Below, in pieces: positions 1 through 10,727 of a stretch of DNA of 64,000 bases; the first letter of the stretch is position 1, and each line of letters begins with the position of its first letter. The notes under the pieces were generated by a model. That model did not search any database. It was not told where the DNA came from and saw only the letters and a list, made by a program, of their open reading frames with translations. The DNA lies in the NCBI GenBank assembly GCA_963575745.1, contig CAUYUJ010015014.1, positions 267,218 to 331,217 on the forward strand, in the 5' to 3' direction. Origin of the DNA: Prorocentrum cordatum (lineage: Eukaryota > Sar > Dinophyceae > Prorocentrales > Prorocentraceae). The position numbers and the translations under genes are program-made.

Positions 1-4
1 GATC

Positions 5-2491
5 ATGGATCGGTTCTGCCCCAATGAGCTCCCCTTGTTCATGGAGATGGCCCCCGCCATGGTCGAGCAGCTGGAGGGTGCCCAGATCTGCGCCTTCCCG
101 CGCGAGCGGCCCCTGGAGGAGGAGCTGTGGGACTTCCTGAAGAGTCGGTTGAACCACCCCGTTGGCCGTCGCATCGCTATGTGTCGGTTTGGGGCAGCAT
201 TGCACGCTTGCAAGAAGAACAAAGGGCACTGGGCGGTGCACCTTTTCGAGCGCACCTTGCTGGCACTAGAGACGGACATGCTCAACGGCAAGGGGTTCGT
301 CACTGCACTTCGGGCCCGCGTCGGCGCTGGCGACGGCGCCGCGGCGGCCGATGGCCCAACAGCCCAGCGGAAGGTCACGTTCGAAGACAAGTCTTTGCGG
401 GCTTGTTGCGGCAACGCGCGCGTGGTTTCCATCATGACGCTGTCCAACGATGACAATCGGCGCTTGATCAACTGCATCGTGGCAACCACCAAGCCGCTGG
501 ACGACTACCACACGGAGCAGAATCGGAGCTGTCGGTCTGTCAATGCTTGTTCGGGGTGGATCATCCGCATGGTCACTGGGGACTACGCCAAGTTCGTCTG
601 CGAGAACACCAAGCTCTTGCTCAACGTTCACGCGCTCGCGTCTGCAGAGTTCATGGTGCCCGCCAGCCCAGACTACAGCCTCGGCCACCTCCTGAACGAC
701 GCCTCCATGGACGCGGTGGTGGAGGATGAGTTCGCGTACTACTTTGGGCAGTTGTGCATGGGGTGCGTTACGGGGCCGTTCGTTCGCGGCTTGTGGATGC
801 ACGGCTGGCCTGGGAAGATGTTCGGTGTCTGCGTGGAGGACCGCGGCTACCAAGAGAGAGTCATCGACGCCTTCCGCCAGGACCTGGTCGCCAAGAACGG
901 GTACATGGTCTACGATGGCAAGACGAATGTTGACGAGGCTATCTTATCGCGGCACCAGTTCGAGCTAACTTCTAACGAGCAGACCATCGCTGCCCTTGCA
1001 GACGTTGACTACCGCCCCCACCAGGACCTCCAGAAGATGATCCGTGATCGGACCTTGCAGTGCATCGCCACCCAGGTCATTGAGGACATGAACGGTTACC
1101 AGGCCAATTCGTCGGCCCCCGTCCCATGCAGGAAGTTCAGGCGCCTTGCGAGGTTGATGGGCACGGTCTTGGAGAGCGAGTTGATTGAGAAACACAAGTA
1201 CGAGCCCGTGAAGATGCACTCGGCGCCGTTCGACTCCCACGACAGGTTGCACAAGAACGCCTTCAGCCCAGCCGAGAAGGACATGTCCATGGACTTCAAG
1301 GGCGTATGCGGGACCGCTGACAACCCTGGATGGTTCAGCCCGTCCGTTCGAAACATGAACTTGCCCACCGCCGACTTGCACATGATGCGCGAGGCGCTCG
1401 CCAGCAATAACTGCTCCAAGTGCAAGGACGCTTGGCTCGGTAACGTGTTCACTCTGGACAACTTGATGGGTGTTGGCTTCTTGAAGGCCGATGGCTCTCG
1501 TGAGTGGTACTTGGCCCTTCATCCCTTTCCGAAGGCGAGCGTCCTTTTCTGGCCCTGCACCTTGGGGGCTGGTGGGGGGAAGGCGTGGTTCACCTTGGAG
1601 ACGGACCTCGCGGAGCCCGTCCTGAAGCCAGCGTGGGATCTCAAGGGCGACGCCGTCCGCGCTGTCGGCTTGGAGTGGGAGTCGTGGTTCGCGCAGTGCG
1701 TCCAGTTGCCGAAGCACGTCCTGGACTCCTTGCGCCCTGGCTTGCGCCTGTTCTGGGACGATGATGGCGACGGATCGTTCTTGGAGATCGCCTGTGAGAA
1801 GTCGTGGTGGACGAGTTCTCGCACGACCGTCGCGATGTACGCGAAGCACTTCGGCCTCGTCGTCCCCGTCGCCTCTTCGTTGTTCGGCCTCCTTTGGAGC
1901 GTGTGCAAGCAGGTGCTGCAGACTTCCGACGCCAAGACGGTCGAGATATTGTTCAAGCGCCTCTCGCAGCAGAAGAAGGGCGAGCTCGACATCGACACGA
2001 TCCTCGAGGTGGACGACGCCGCGGAGGTTCTCGACAAGAACGACATCCAGAAGATGGAGCAGGCCAAGGAGTCGGCGGCAGCGACCAAGGCGGAGCAGAA
2101 GAGCTACAAGCAGGAGTATGCGCAGAAGGCCACCCAGGTGGCCCAGGCAGCGGCCAATTCAGCAGCCAAGGCCAAGGCGAAGGGTAAGGCAAAGCCGAAG
2201 GCTGCGCCTGTGAACAGGAGCCTGGAGGGGCTCCACCACATCGACCAGGCGGAGGCGCGCATGTTCATTCCCGAGTACGGTGCGTCGATCTGGCGCAACA
2301 GCGTGGGCCAGGGTTGGTGCGGCCACGTTCCGCCGAACCCGCGCACCAGCGAGCGGTTCGCCGACCACGGCGGCAGCAGTGTGTTGGCCCTCAAGGCCGA
2401 GTTGAAGACGATCTGGTCGGAGTGGTTCGAGAAGGAAGCGTTCGGGGTCGAGAGGTGCTTCGTGATCGGGCTTTTCCCTCCAGCTGCGTAG
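5..2491 (+). CDS. Large unrecognised protein with Lys/Ala-rich linker (5' partial)
   Basis: Open for 828 codons to a TAG. The frame is already open at the window edge, so the ATG at 5 need not be the true start. I do not recognise a named domain. Residues ~1-690 look globular, with many Trp, Cys and His. Residues ~687-738 are a Lys/Ala/Gln-rich, probably helical linker with repeated AKAKAKGKAKPK-like text. Residues ~752-812 form a compact C-terminal module with the spacing SIWRNSVGQGWCGHVPP, R-x-S, GG, AL, and W. From memory, a similar I-W-R...GW...R-x-S...AL...W pattern ends many dispersed, possibly transposon-linked dinoflagellate proteins and recalls small DNA-binding (AP2/integrase-arm-like) folds; this is inference. 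The coding region at 34.6-35.6 kb ends in a similar Lys/Ala tail. No frameshift or stop interrupts it, unlike most other coding stretches here. Real coding is very likely; function unknown. Confidence 0.8.
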   Translation: MDRFCPNELPLFMEMAPAMVEQLEGAQICAFPRERPLEEELWDFLKSRLNHPVGRRIAMCRFGAALHACKKNKGHWAVHLFERTLLALETDMLNGKGFVTALRARVGAGDGAAAADGPTAQRKVTFEDKSLRACCGNARVVSIMTLSNDDNRRLINCIVATTKPLDDYHTEQNRSCRSVNACSGWIIRMVTGDYAKFVCENTKLLLNVHALASAEFMVPASPDYSLGHLLNDASMDAVVEDEFAYYFGQLCMGCVTGPFVRGLWMHGWPGKMFGVCVEDRGYQERVIDAFRQDLVAKNGYMVYDGKTNVDEAILSRHQFELTSNEQTIAALADVDYRPHQDLQKMIRDRTLQCIATQVIEDMNGYQANSSAPVPCRKFRRLARLMGTVLESELIEKHKYEPVKMHSAPFDSHDRLHKNAFSPAEKDMSMDFKGVCGTADNPGWFSPSVRNMNLPTADLHMMREALASNNCSKCKDAWLGNVFTLDNLMGVGFLKADGSREWYLALHPFPKASVLFWPCTLGAGGGKAWFTLETDLAEPVLKPAWDLKGDAVRAVGLEWESWFAQCVQLPKHVLDSLRPGLRLFWDDDGDGSFLEIACEKSWWTSSRTTVAMYAKHFGLVVPVASSLFGLLWSVCKQVLQTSDAKTVEILFKRLSQQKKGELDIDTILEVDDAAEVLDKNDIQKMEQAKESAAATKAEQKSYKQEYAQKATQVAQAAANSAAKAKAKGKAKPKAAPVNRSLEGLHHIDQAEARMFIPEYGASIWRNSVGQGWCGHVPPNPRTSERFADHGGSSVLALKAELKTIWSEWFEKEAFGVERCFVIGLFPPAA

Positions 2492-2702
2492 GCGCCGCCA
2501 GCAGATGCCTGCTCGACTGGGCTCCTGAGGAGCCGCCTCGGGGCGCGCTCAGATTCCGCTGGCTTTTTTTTCGGGTGCACGCCCAGTGGATATGGGCGCA
2601 AGGCGGCTCCATCGGTTCGCGAACTGGTGGATGGCGCGCCCGCCCCCTCGCTTGCCCAGCGCACGCACGCGCACGAGAGCAGGTGCACATATATAGCGAA
2701 AC

Positions 2703-2736
<34 letters not shown>

Positions 2737-4287
2737 GATCACACAGCCTCAGGTGCGACCGCGGGCGGCGCTCAGCTCTGTAGCCTATCTCATCACCTCC
2801 TCGACGTCACCCTCTTGCTCCTTCTGTTCTTCATCCTGCTACGCCTCGTCCTACCTCCTCATCTCCTTCCCGTCGTCCTCCCCCCTTCCCCCCGTGCACC
2901 TTCCTGCTCCTCCTACTCCTCCTCCTTCGATCCTCTCCTTATCCCTCTCCAATCCTCCTCCTCATCCTTTTCGCCTGCTCCTCCTGCTCGCGCTGCTCGT
3001 CGCGGGGGCTCTAGAGCATCAGAAGTCCTCGGTCCGCGAGGTCAGGGATGATAAAAAATCGTAGTCCGCTTGAGGTCAGTGCTTGTGCCACGCACCTCCT
3101 ACCCCCTCTAGCCTCCCTCCCCTCTCCTTGCCCTTCCTTCCTCTCGCTCCCTCGTCTCTTCTCTCTTACCTCTTCCTCTCTTCTTCCTCCCTCTAACATC
3201 CCTCTGCTCTTCCTTGTCCTTCCTTACCTCTCATCTCTCGCCTCCGAGGACTCCCCCGCACTGCCCGCCCCGCCCTTGCCCCGAAAGCAAAAAGGTGGCG
3301 GAGGAGGAGGGGCTGAGAGTGGTGGGAGGAGACGGAAAAGGGACGGCGGTAGGGGCAGGAGGACGGGGGCGGACGGGAGGACGGGAGCGGGAGGAAGATA
3401 GGGGAAACAAGAAAGGGAGGACGAAGGACGGCAGGCAGGAATAGGGAGGCTCAATTCTTCCCAGTGCGGTTGCTCCAGATCTGGTACTAGTCGCGTGTTG
3501 TCCCCGCACACACGCTATCCGCTCGCAGGGCGTAATTAACTTGGGTGTCGGCGAGGCCGCCGCTGCGACCCGATCGTAGCTCCAGAGGGGTCCGAGGAGG
3601 GGGTGAGGTGCGTGCAAGAATGCATCATATGGACCCAAGGAGGTGTCCAGTGACAGATTTTGCGCGTATTAGCCCTCGCCCCCCCTTCTTGATACATGTC
3701 CTGGGGCCCCATCCAGCTCAGGCCCCCCGGCCGCCTCGAACTTAGCGCCAGTGGGGCGGAGGGTTCGCGCCAGAGGGGTCGGAGGAAGGGTCGGAGGAGG
3801 GTCAGCTGGCCCTCGGCAGTGTCAACACGAGGGGGTGGAGGACAGGTCGGATAAGTCAGGCCCGCGCGCGCCCCGTCCGCCGCTGCGCCAGCTGCTCGGG
3901 GGGGTGCCGCCGGCAGACGGGGCGGGGCGCATAGGCCTCGCAGGGTGCCCCGCGCCGAAGCTCCAGCAGGCCCCGCGGGCTTCTGGGGCCGCAGGGGGAG
4001 GTCGTGGTTGGCGACGTCGTCGTCGACGTCGTTGTCGTCGTCGTCGTCGGAGGAGGAGGAGGAGGGAGAGGAGGAGGAGGAGGAGGAGGGAGAGGAGGAG
4101 GAGGAGCAGGAGCAGGAGCAGGAGCAGGATCGGAGCAGGAGGAGGACGAGGTTGGATGGTAATCGGAGTGACGTGAATAAGGGGTGAGGCAAAGGGCCGA
4201 AGGGGCTCTTCAGGGCCCCTGCGGGCTCCCAAAAGGGGCCCTGCAGGGCTCCGTTAGGGCCGTTGTCTCTTCACCCCCCATTGACCT
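2492..4287. repeat. Gene-free stretch: CT/CA, pyrimidine-rich, then purine-rich microsatellite DNA
   Basis: 2701-2740 is a CT run passing into a CA run. 2800-3245 is almost pure C/T (TCCTCC-type) on the plus strand and 3290-3445 almost pure G/A, so the two blocks mirror each other in strand composition. 4010-4050 is a GTC run and 4045-4140 a GGA/GCA run. Open frames across these blocks give poly-Leu, poly-Ser, poly-Pro, poly-Arg or poly-Glu and are composition artefacts. No gene seen. Confidence 0.8.
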
Positions 4288-4479
4288 GCGGCGAGGGAGG
4301 GGGGGAAATGAGGAGAAGGCCTTCTCAGAAGGAGGCGGGACTTCTCGGAAGCCTTCGCGACTTCTGAGATGTGCTCTGCGTCTTCGGGAGAGGCTGAGGG
4401 ATCTCCTCAGAAAGCCGGGGGACTTCCAGGCCTTTCTGGAAAAGCCCGCCCCGTCTCCTTTCTCCCCGCGCTCGCCGCC
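4288..4479. mobile_element. Foldback element family B, copy 1
   Basis: About 192 bp. The left arm begins GCGGCGAGGGAGGGGGGGAA and runs into GAGAAGGCCTTCTCAGAAG. The right end reads CCCCGCGCTCGCCGCC, the inverted counterpart. The same arrangement occurs at 42509-42700 and 48623-48811, with nearly the same length. There is no coding capacity. It resembles a non-autonomous (MITE-like) element; target-site duplications were not identified. Confidence 0.65.
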
Positions 4480-4910
4480 AAATTCAGGTCAGAGGCGGAG
4501 GAGGGCGCAGCTGGGCTCAAGTCGGGCATGCCCCTCTACAGGAGGATTACCCGGGAATGGTCGAACAATAATTTGGCGACGATTTTGCATTATTTCTGAG
4601 TGTGCTTGAACCTTTTTGGGGGGCCCTCGTTCATTTCTCCACGCAGAATTTGGCTGCAGGGGGGACGTGCCCGACCTGAGTGCAGCTGGGGTGGCGGCGG
4701 GGCGCCGCGCAGCGCCGGCGGCGGCGGGGCCTCGCTGGGCGGCCGCGGCCGCTGAGCTGCTGCTGCGCCGCGGGCCGCCGCGAAGCGCGACGTGCGCGGC
4801 GGGCGCCCGCGACGTCGGGTCGGCGGCGCGCGCCCGCGCTCGCCGAGAGCTCCGGGGGGGGGGGCTGCCCTTCCCTTCTTTTCTCCCTCGGGTCTGGTAC
4901 ACGTGCCTCG
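4480..4910. other. Very GC-rich spacer, no gene seen
   Basis: 4680-4870 is dominated by GCGGCGG and CGCGCC text and gives Ala/Arg/Gly-rich frames in several registers at once. Nothing indicates a real reading frame. Confidence 0.5.
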
Positions 4911-5104
4911 AGGGAGAAAAACGCCATAAATGTAAGCTGTGGCGTTCCGCGCGGGTTTCTTGGATCCGCGCTGGGCCACCGCCGGCGGCGCCTCTGGCGC
5001 CGCCCCCGGCGCGCGGAGCACGCCAGGGAGGGGGGTCCAGCGCAGATCCAAGAAACCCGCGCGGAGCGCCAAAAGTTCATGTTTATGCAGATCTGATTTT
5101 CTCT
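4911..5104. mobile_element. Foldback element family A, copy 1
   Basis: About 194 bp with long inverted arms: TTCCGCGCGGGTTTCTTGGA on the left and its near-exact inverted copy around 5045-5070 on the right. The centre has a second nested palindrome, GGCGGCGCCTCTGGCGCCGCC-like. Copies 2 (43134-43331) and 3 (15305-15503) share arm order and central palindrome. No coding capacity. Confidence 0.75.
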
Positions 5105-5119
5105 AGTACCGGTACCCTT

Positions 5120-5265
5120 CCCTTGTTTGCCAATGCTCTTGCGGTCTCCTGGGGCGCCGTCGTCGCCAGCGCTGGGTTCGCCTCGCATTCCTGGCCAGAG
5201 CGCGCTCCAGGAGAGGCCGGAGAGGAGCGGTGCGGTATCGGTGTTGTCTGGTTTCCCCAAAAGAG
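5120..5265 (+). repeat. Dispersed repeat shared with 61180-61322
   Basis: Matching text includes GTCGTCGCCAGCGCTGGGTT against CTCGTCGCCACCGCCGGGTT, then CTGGCCAGA, GGAGAGG and GCGGTATCGGTG against GCGGTGTCGGTG. Divergence is moderate. Function unknown. Confidence 0.6.
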
Positions 5266-5445
5266 GAGGAGGAGGAGGAGGAGGAGGAGGAGGAGGAGGA
5301 GGAGGAGGAGGAGGAGGAGGAGCAGGAGGAGGAGGAGGAGGAGGAGGAAGGAATGAGGAGGAAGAGGAGGAGGAGGAGGAGGGGGAAGGAAGGGGAGGAG
5401 GAGGAGGAGGAGGAGGAGGAGGAGGAAGGAGGAGGACCAGTGTAA
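5263..5445 (+). repeat. (GGA)n microsatellite
   Basis: About 180 bp of nearly pure GGA. It yields poly-Glu, poly-Gly and poly-Arg frames, and poly-Leu/Pro on the other strand, none of which should be annotated as protein. Confidence 0.95.
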
Positions 5446-6060
5446 ACCCAATAGTTGTTTCAGCGATGTTTGAATAAACCCTGCCTCTAAGCTCCCTCTT
5501 CATAGGCCCATACAACGGTTCGTTTCCATTGAAGGAGCTGCCACTTTGGAAGACAACCGATTGAAGACCCTAAAGCATGCCAAAACATTGTTCTCGGGAT
5601 TCCAACGCCACGGATCAACCTGACTATTGCGTCTTGACAATCCTGAATCGCGCCAGAACACAATCCCTGGGACTTCAACACAGCGAACCTACATGTTGCA
5701 CCCGCATAATCCTGAATCCTTTCAAAACAAAATGTCTGGCACGTTGATGGTAGGAACCCGTGAAACTCTTGCAATTTGTTAGAGAGAATGTGCGCCGCGC
5801 TAAGGCGATAGCCACATTTTGAAAATAAGCCGCCCGGAATCCGTGAAACTCTTGCAACTTTCACAAACATGTGCGCCGCGCTAAGGCGAGAGCCACATAT
5901 TAAAAACGGCCCGCCCTCCATCTGTGAAGCTGTCGCAAAGTTTCAATTTTCAGAGTTTTAATGGTGAGGAAGTCTCAGGCGAAACGCCCGGCCCGCCCTA
6001 AAAACTGGCCTCGGGGTGCGGCAGGGAGACGTTATTTATAAGGAAAAGGAATGGAGGAGG
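5433..6060 (+). repeat. Composite repeat C, copy 1 (two internal ~80-bp units)
   Basis: Begins GGACCAGTGTAAACCC right after a GGA tract, continues through AAGCTCCCTCTTCATAGGCC and ends near GTCTCAGGCGAAACGCC, then GTTATTTATAAGG. Internally it has two units (5759-5841 and 5842-5922) with the core GTGCGCCGCGCTAAGGCGA and GCCACAT. Copies 2 and 3 lie in direct tandem at 43911-45605 with six and four internal units. Short frames (MCAALRREPH-like text) recur per unit but are not open across the element. Confidence 0.8.
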
Positions 6061-6516
6061 AGGGAGAAGGAGGGGCAGGAGGAGGAAGAGGAGGAGCAGA
6101 TTAAGCCGAAGATGCGCCAGCGGCCAGCGGATCGCCGTAAACCGAAGAATTCCCAGGCCCCTACTCACATGTCCCTGCAGTCCGCCCATTTGACTGCGGG
6201 AACGCCCGCCCCTGGAGAGACCAGCACCCTACGGGGCTGCCACTCGGACGGGAGCCCCTATTTGAAAATGACGCGCCCCGCACTTCTCTGCATCTTAGTT
6301 TGATTGTAACGCGAGCAGGTCGAATCATTCAGCTCGGTAGGGTGTCCAGAGAAAAATCTCCGTCGTTGGCACACTCCGCTCCACCCGTGCAGTTCGTGCA
6401 CAGTCTTACACTTCTTGGTCACTCGAGAGCCACATGTTTTGAAAGGGATGTGCCCTCCGGCAGTGTAGCTCGTCTAGGTTTTCAGGTTGACAGTTACCAC
6501 CGACAATTATAACTGA
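6061..6516. other. Spacer, no gene seen
   Basis: Starts with GGA-rich text (6050-6105), then mixed sequence with no persuasive reading frame and no repeat that I recognise elsewhere in the window. Confidence 0.5.
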
Positions 6517-6569
6517 CAACATGGGCTTTTGCTTGCACCTGACTCAGGTGCAAGCAAAAGCCCATGTTG
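6517..6569. repeat. Perfect 53-bp palindrome (26-bp arms, 1-nt centre)
   Basis: Base i pairs with 13086-i across the whole span; the centre is the C at 6543. The arm reads CAACATGGGCTTTTGCTTGC then ACCTGA. Pairing fails immediately outside (A/A at 6516/6570). There is essentially no loop, so this would be a cruciform in DNA or a tight hairpin in RNA. Confidence 0.95.
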
Positions 6570-6639
6570 AATAGCGTCTGCACAAGTCGAGCATCAGTCC
6601 AAGGAGCCTTTCATACCCAAACCACAGCCCCATGGAGAA

Positions 6640-6802
6640 CAGCGCTTGGTCCAGGATGAAGAAAAAGTGTAGTAATAAATTTAAGGATGATCGCAGTAAT
6701 AATGCTAAGAAAAAGAATAATAATAACCAGTATAATAATAATCATTCTACTAAGAATAGTAATAATAGTAATAATAATAATAGTGATAGTAATAATAATA
6801 AT

Positions 6803-6837
<35 letters not shown>

Positions 6838-6895
6838 TGATGATGATAATAATAGTAATAATAACAGTAATAACAATGAGAAAGCAGGGGAGGGA
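6640..6895 (+). repeat. (TAA)n-rich microsatellite
   Basis: About 250 bp of AATAATAAT text with TGATGATGA near the end. It is a sharp AT-rich island in GC-rich DNA. A short CA run follows at 6980-7007. Confidence 0.95.
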
Positions 6896-7007
6896 TGAGC
6901 AAGCGGTGGAGCAGTGGCAGCACGCCGAGCAGAGCAGGCACGGCTGACGGCCACAGTGCAGGCCCCAAGCCGCAGCGCTGACACACACACGCACACACAC
7001 ACACACA

Positions 7008-7420
7008 TTGGGCTTCTACTCGATCCTCCCTTCTCGTCATCTTCGTCGCCTTCGTCATTCTCCGCCTCTGCCTCCTCCCCTCGCCCTCCTGGTGCGCATC
7101 TGGCGCGTCGGAGCTGTCTCCCCACGCGTTCGGCGTCTCTCCTCGCTCTCGCGCGCATGTGGCGCGTTGTTCGCACGCTTGCCCAGTTGCACCTGTCTGC
7201 CCACGCGCGTTTGGCGTAAGACTGCTTCGTTCGTTCGTTCGGTCTCCCTTGCTCGTCATTGCCCTCTTCGTCCCCACACCCCTCCGAGCCAAAGGCCGCC
7301 GAATGGCGCCGCTGGTAGGCTCCCCCCACAAGAGGACCGCCAGCCTGGGACAGGCACCCCCCGCCTGGGACGCGACGACACCAGGGGAAGACGGCGGGAA
7401 CGGGAAGAGCGGGAACGGTA
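7008..7420. other. C/T-rich spacer, no gene seen
   Basis: Mixed pyrimidine-rich text with repeated short motifs such as GTTCGTTCG and CACGCG. Competing open frames in several registers, none convincing. Confidence 0.4.
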
Positions 7421-7800
7421 GGAGGAGAAGGAGGAAGAGGAAAAGGAAGGAGGAGGCGCAATAGAAGAGGAGGAGGTGGAGGAGGAGGGGGAGGAGGATC
7501 GGCAGCAAAGAAAAATGATGGGGGACTGGCAGGATGAGGAGGGGGATCGGCCAGAGAAGGAAAAGACGTAGGAGATGAAGGAGGGAAAGTTGGGAGGAGG
7601 AGAGGGGGGACGAGGAGGACAAGAGGAGGAGGAGGAGGAGGAGGAGGAGGAGGAGGAGGAGGAGGAGGAGAGGAGGAGGAGGAGGAGGCGGAGGGGGAGG
7701 AGGAGGAGGAGGAGGTGGAGGAGGAGGCGATGGAGGAGGCGGAGAAGGATGAGGTGGCGAAAGAGCAGCAGGAGGTGGAGCAGGAGGAGCAGGGGAGGAG
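7421..7800 (+). repeat. (GGA)n-rich block
   Basis: Interrupted GGA/GGC repeats, purest at 7624-7690. It gives very long artefactual poly-Ser, poly-Pro and poly-Leu frames on the minus strand spanning 6750-8139. Confidence 0.9.
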
Positions 7801-9300
7801 GAGGGTGGAGTGAGAAATGGCGAGGAGGAGTCGGCACAGGAGGACGCGGAGGACAAGGAAGGGGGCGGCATGAGCGGGACAGCGAGGTGGACGAGGAGGA
7901 GGTGGGCCTCGGCGGGCGAAGGCCCCCATGGTGGGGCCGGGGCCGTCCACCAGGGGATGGCGCACAGGGGCGCAGTGGGGCAGCCCTTTCGCCAGCCCGC
8001 TTCGGCAGGAGCGGCCCGGTCCCACGCCAGCGGCACCCCGCAGGATGTCCCGCGGAGCAGTCTGCCGGAGCCATCGCCACCGCTGCGTGCTCAGATCCCG
8101 TCCTGCCGCCGTGCGATTTGCCGCCGCACTCTCACGCACCCCTTCCCGCAGCGCCTCTCGCCAGGTCGCCGCCCTCTACCAGACAACAGATATAATTTTG
8201 TCCCCCTTTCGTCCTGTTCCCAGGTTCATCGCAGTCCTCCGTCGTGGCCGTTTCGTCGTTACTTTCTACCTCTTCTCCCTCCCCCCTTAACCAGGAAACA
8301 TAGATACCCCGCTCCCAGGGTGTTCCTTAGAGCTTTTCGTGGTTTCTATTCTTCGCTACTGCAGTCGATAATGCCCCTGCAGGCTACAGTGTTATCCCCC
8401 CGCCCGGGGTAAGCAGCATCTAGCACGGATACGGATGCCCACGAAGTCAGCGTGTGGAGGAAGAAGGGAAGGAAACGAAACAGAAGGAGGAGGAGGGGGA
8501 GGAGGAGGGGGAGGAGGAGGAGGATGAGGAGGAGGAGGAGGAGGAGGAGGAGGAGGAGGGGGGGAGGAGCCGGACGCCCAGACTTCCACCGCATCGAAAT
8601 GGTAAGGAAGGAGCAGACTTTCGGCCGTGTTCGCTCTCGGGTGGCCCTCGCCAGCCTCCGGGGCCGTCACAGGAAGGCGGATGGAAAGCCAGGCTTGGGG
8701 AGGGGGCCCAGCCCTTTGTCGGACGGGGCTGGGGCGAGGATAAATCCGTTCCAGAACGCTCTCGGAGCGTTCCAGAACGCTCTGAGAAGACCATTGCGCC
8801 CGACACATCCTCCAGAGCCGCGGGATCTCCGAGATTTTCGATTTATCCCCACCCCAATTTGGGTCCACGTCGTGAGCACAAATCGCGACGTCGGAAGACT
8901 GGAGATAGGCCAAGAGGACGGGGAGGAGCGGAGGGGAGGAGGAGGAGGATGGAAATGGGGATGGAGATTGGAGGAGAAACAGGAGGAGGAGGAGGAGGAG
9001 GAGGAGGAGGAGGACGAGGAGGATGTACCGCGCCGAAACGGCGTCATGCCAGGACACCGAAAGAGCGGGCGCTATAGCCCCAACTCGAGCTGAGTGCTCG
9101 CTTCGTGAACCATAATCCCCAACGACTGGGCGAAGCAGGAGGAGCAGGTTCCGGCGGAGGGGCAGGGGGAGGAGGGGGGGCAAGAGGAGCGGGAGCAGGG
9201 GCGAGAGGAGGAGGGCCGGAGGCAAAAAGAGGAGTAAATGGGGCAAGAGGAATGGGAGGAGCGGAGGGAAGGAGGACGACGGGAAGGGGGATGGGGATCG
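7801..9300. repeat. Gene-free stretch with three more GGA blocks
   Basis: GGA tracts at 8451-8568, 8930-9025 and 9135-9300 are separated by unique spacers. At 8746-8782 the 16-mer CGTTCCAGAACGCTCT is directly repeated at a 21-bp spacing. No gene seen. Confidence 0.75.
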
Positions 9301-9464
9301 GAGGAGGCGATTGACCCCCGAGGGGGGGCCCGGGGCCGCGGCTGCGCCGGCCTTCGGGGCCACGCGCGCCATTCCAGGCCATGCCTGCGCTCAGGCCCGG
9401 CTCGCCTCTCGAGGGCGGCCGAGAGTCGGGGGCGGCATACAGGGTGGTGATGCTTAGAGTGGAG

Positions 9465-9775
9465 GGATATCATGGCGGGGGCTATGAGATCTCCCCACAT
9501 TTCGTGGCGCCTCTTCTTGTGTCAATGCGTCCCCGGCACACCCCTGGGCCGCACACGTGCCGCGGGCCATGATTTGCGCCCCCCTCCCCCCTCTTGGACG
9601 CTTGTACGCTCCCCTCTTGGCCGCACCCGAAAGAGGGGGGGGGATGACCAGGGGGGGGGATGACCAGAGGCGGGGGCCATGATGTCTCCCCCCAGGTTTC
9701 ATGGCGCCTCTCCTTGTTTCAATTCGTCCCTGCCCCTCCCCCCCCCGGGGCCGCGCACATGCCGCCGGCCGCTGC
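9465..9775 (+). repeat. Diverged two-copy direct repeat
   Basis: The text around CATTTCGTGGCGCCTCTTCT then CACACGTGCCG (9500-9560) recurs about 200 bp on as TTTCATGGCGCCTCTCCTTG then CACATGCCG (9700-9765). G- and C-homopolymer runs between them are likely assembly weak points. Confidence 0.6.
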
Positions 9776-9785
9776 TCCTCAGCCT

Positions 9786-9978
9786 TCCTCCGTACGGCAA
9801 AAATTGGGCACAGAGTCCCACGGCAGTTCTTGTTCATTCTGGGCAGGGTTCGCTGTCGGCATCGCAGCGGTCGTTGTCCATTCGAGAACAGGAGGCCATC
9901 TGCCAAACAGCGTTCGCGGTCGGTGTTGGACAAAGTGTTTTGTTGGACATCGTGCCCATTCTTTCCGTACCCATTTCG
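9786..9978. mobile_element. Foldback element family E, copy 1 (left arm decayed)
   Basis: The right end TTTCCGTACCCATTTCGGG is the same as in copy 2 at 12382-12574, and the interior shares GCAGTTCTTGTTCATTCTGG. The left arm GTACGGCAAAAATTGGGCAC is a degraded inverse of the right arm. About 193 bp. Confidence 0.6.
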
Positions 9979-10279
9979 GGCGCCCAAATCTTCCTTTGGC
10001 CTCCTTCTTTCCTGCGTTTCCTCGTGCTCCCCTTCCCCTTCTTGGCCGGCGCTCCGGACGCACAGATCACCTACATTCCCGACAAGGCGCGCTCTCCTCT
10101 TGCCGCCGGCGACGCGACCGGCTTGCCACGTGGAGTGCGCGGGCGGCAGGGTGCGTCAGGAGGAGGGGAAGGGGACTTGGTGAGCGCGAGGGACAATGAA
10201 GGAAGCGGAGCGCGCGGGCGTTAGGGTGAGTGAGTAGGATGGGGGTGGGGAAAGGGGAATAGATGAGGGCGAGGGACAA

Positions 10280-10280
<1 letters not shown>

Positions 10281-10353
<73 letters not shown>

Positions 10354-10380
10354 AACAACAAAAAGAGAGAGAGAGAGGGC
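10281..10380. repeat. (AT)n then (GA)n microsatellite
   Basis: An AT run at 10281-10320 passes into an AGAG run at 10320-10378. A small AT island recurs at 10400-10435. Long AT tracts accompany several CCAAGAGGCC-type arrays in this window. Confidence 0.95.
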
Positions 10381-10604
10381 GAGGACGGAAGCTGACGAGC
10401 CATATATATCTATACATATACACATGTAGAGAGAGAGGCAACATAATTCTAGACGCTTCGCGTATCCCCACCAGCCCATCCAGAAACGATGTCCAGGCGA
10501 GTTGAGGTGATCAGGGAAGTGCGGGAGCAAAGAGGGGGACGGCCGAACCGTGCGAAGGAGGGAGGACTAGAAGGAGGAGGTTTGATGGATTGATGAGGGA
10601 GTGG

Positions 10605-10700
10605 GTTGATGAGTAGGAGGAGGAGGAGGAGGAGGAGGAGGAGGAGGAGGAGGAGGAAGAGAAGGAGTAGGAGGAGGAAGGAGGAGCAGGAGGAGGAGGG
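10605..10700 (+). repeat. (GGA)n microsatellite
   Basis: GAGGAGGAGG text, purest at 10614-10655. Confidence 0.9.
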
Positions 10701-10727
10701 CAAGCAAAAGGACCAGAGGTCTATTGG

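Noticed and set aside
6750-8139. Long minus-strand frames (over 420 codons) rich in Ser, Pro and Leu
   Set aside because: They are the reverse of GGA and TAA microsatellites; there is no domain and several registers are open at once.
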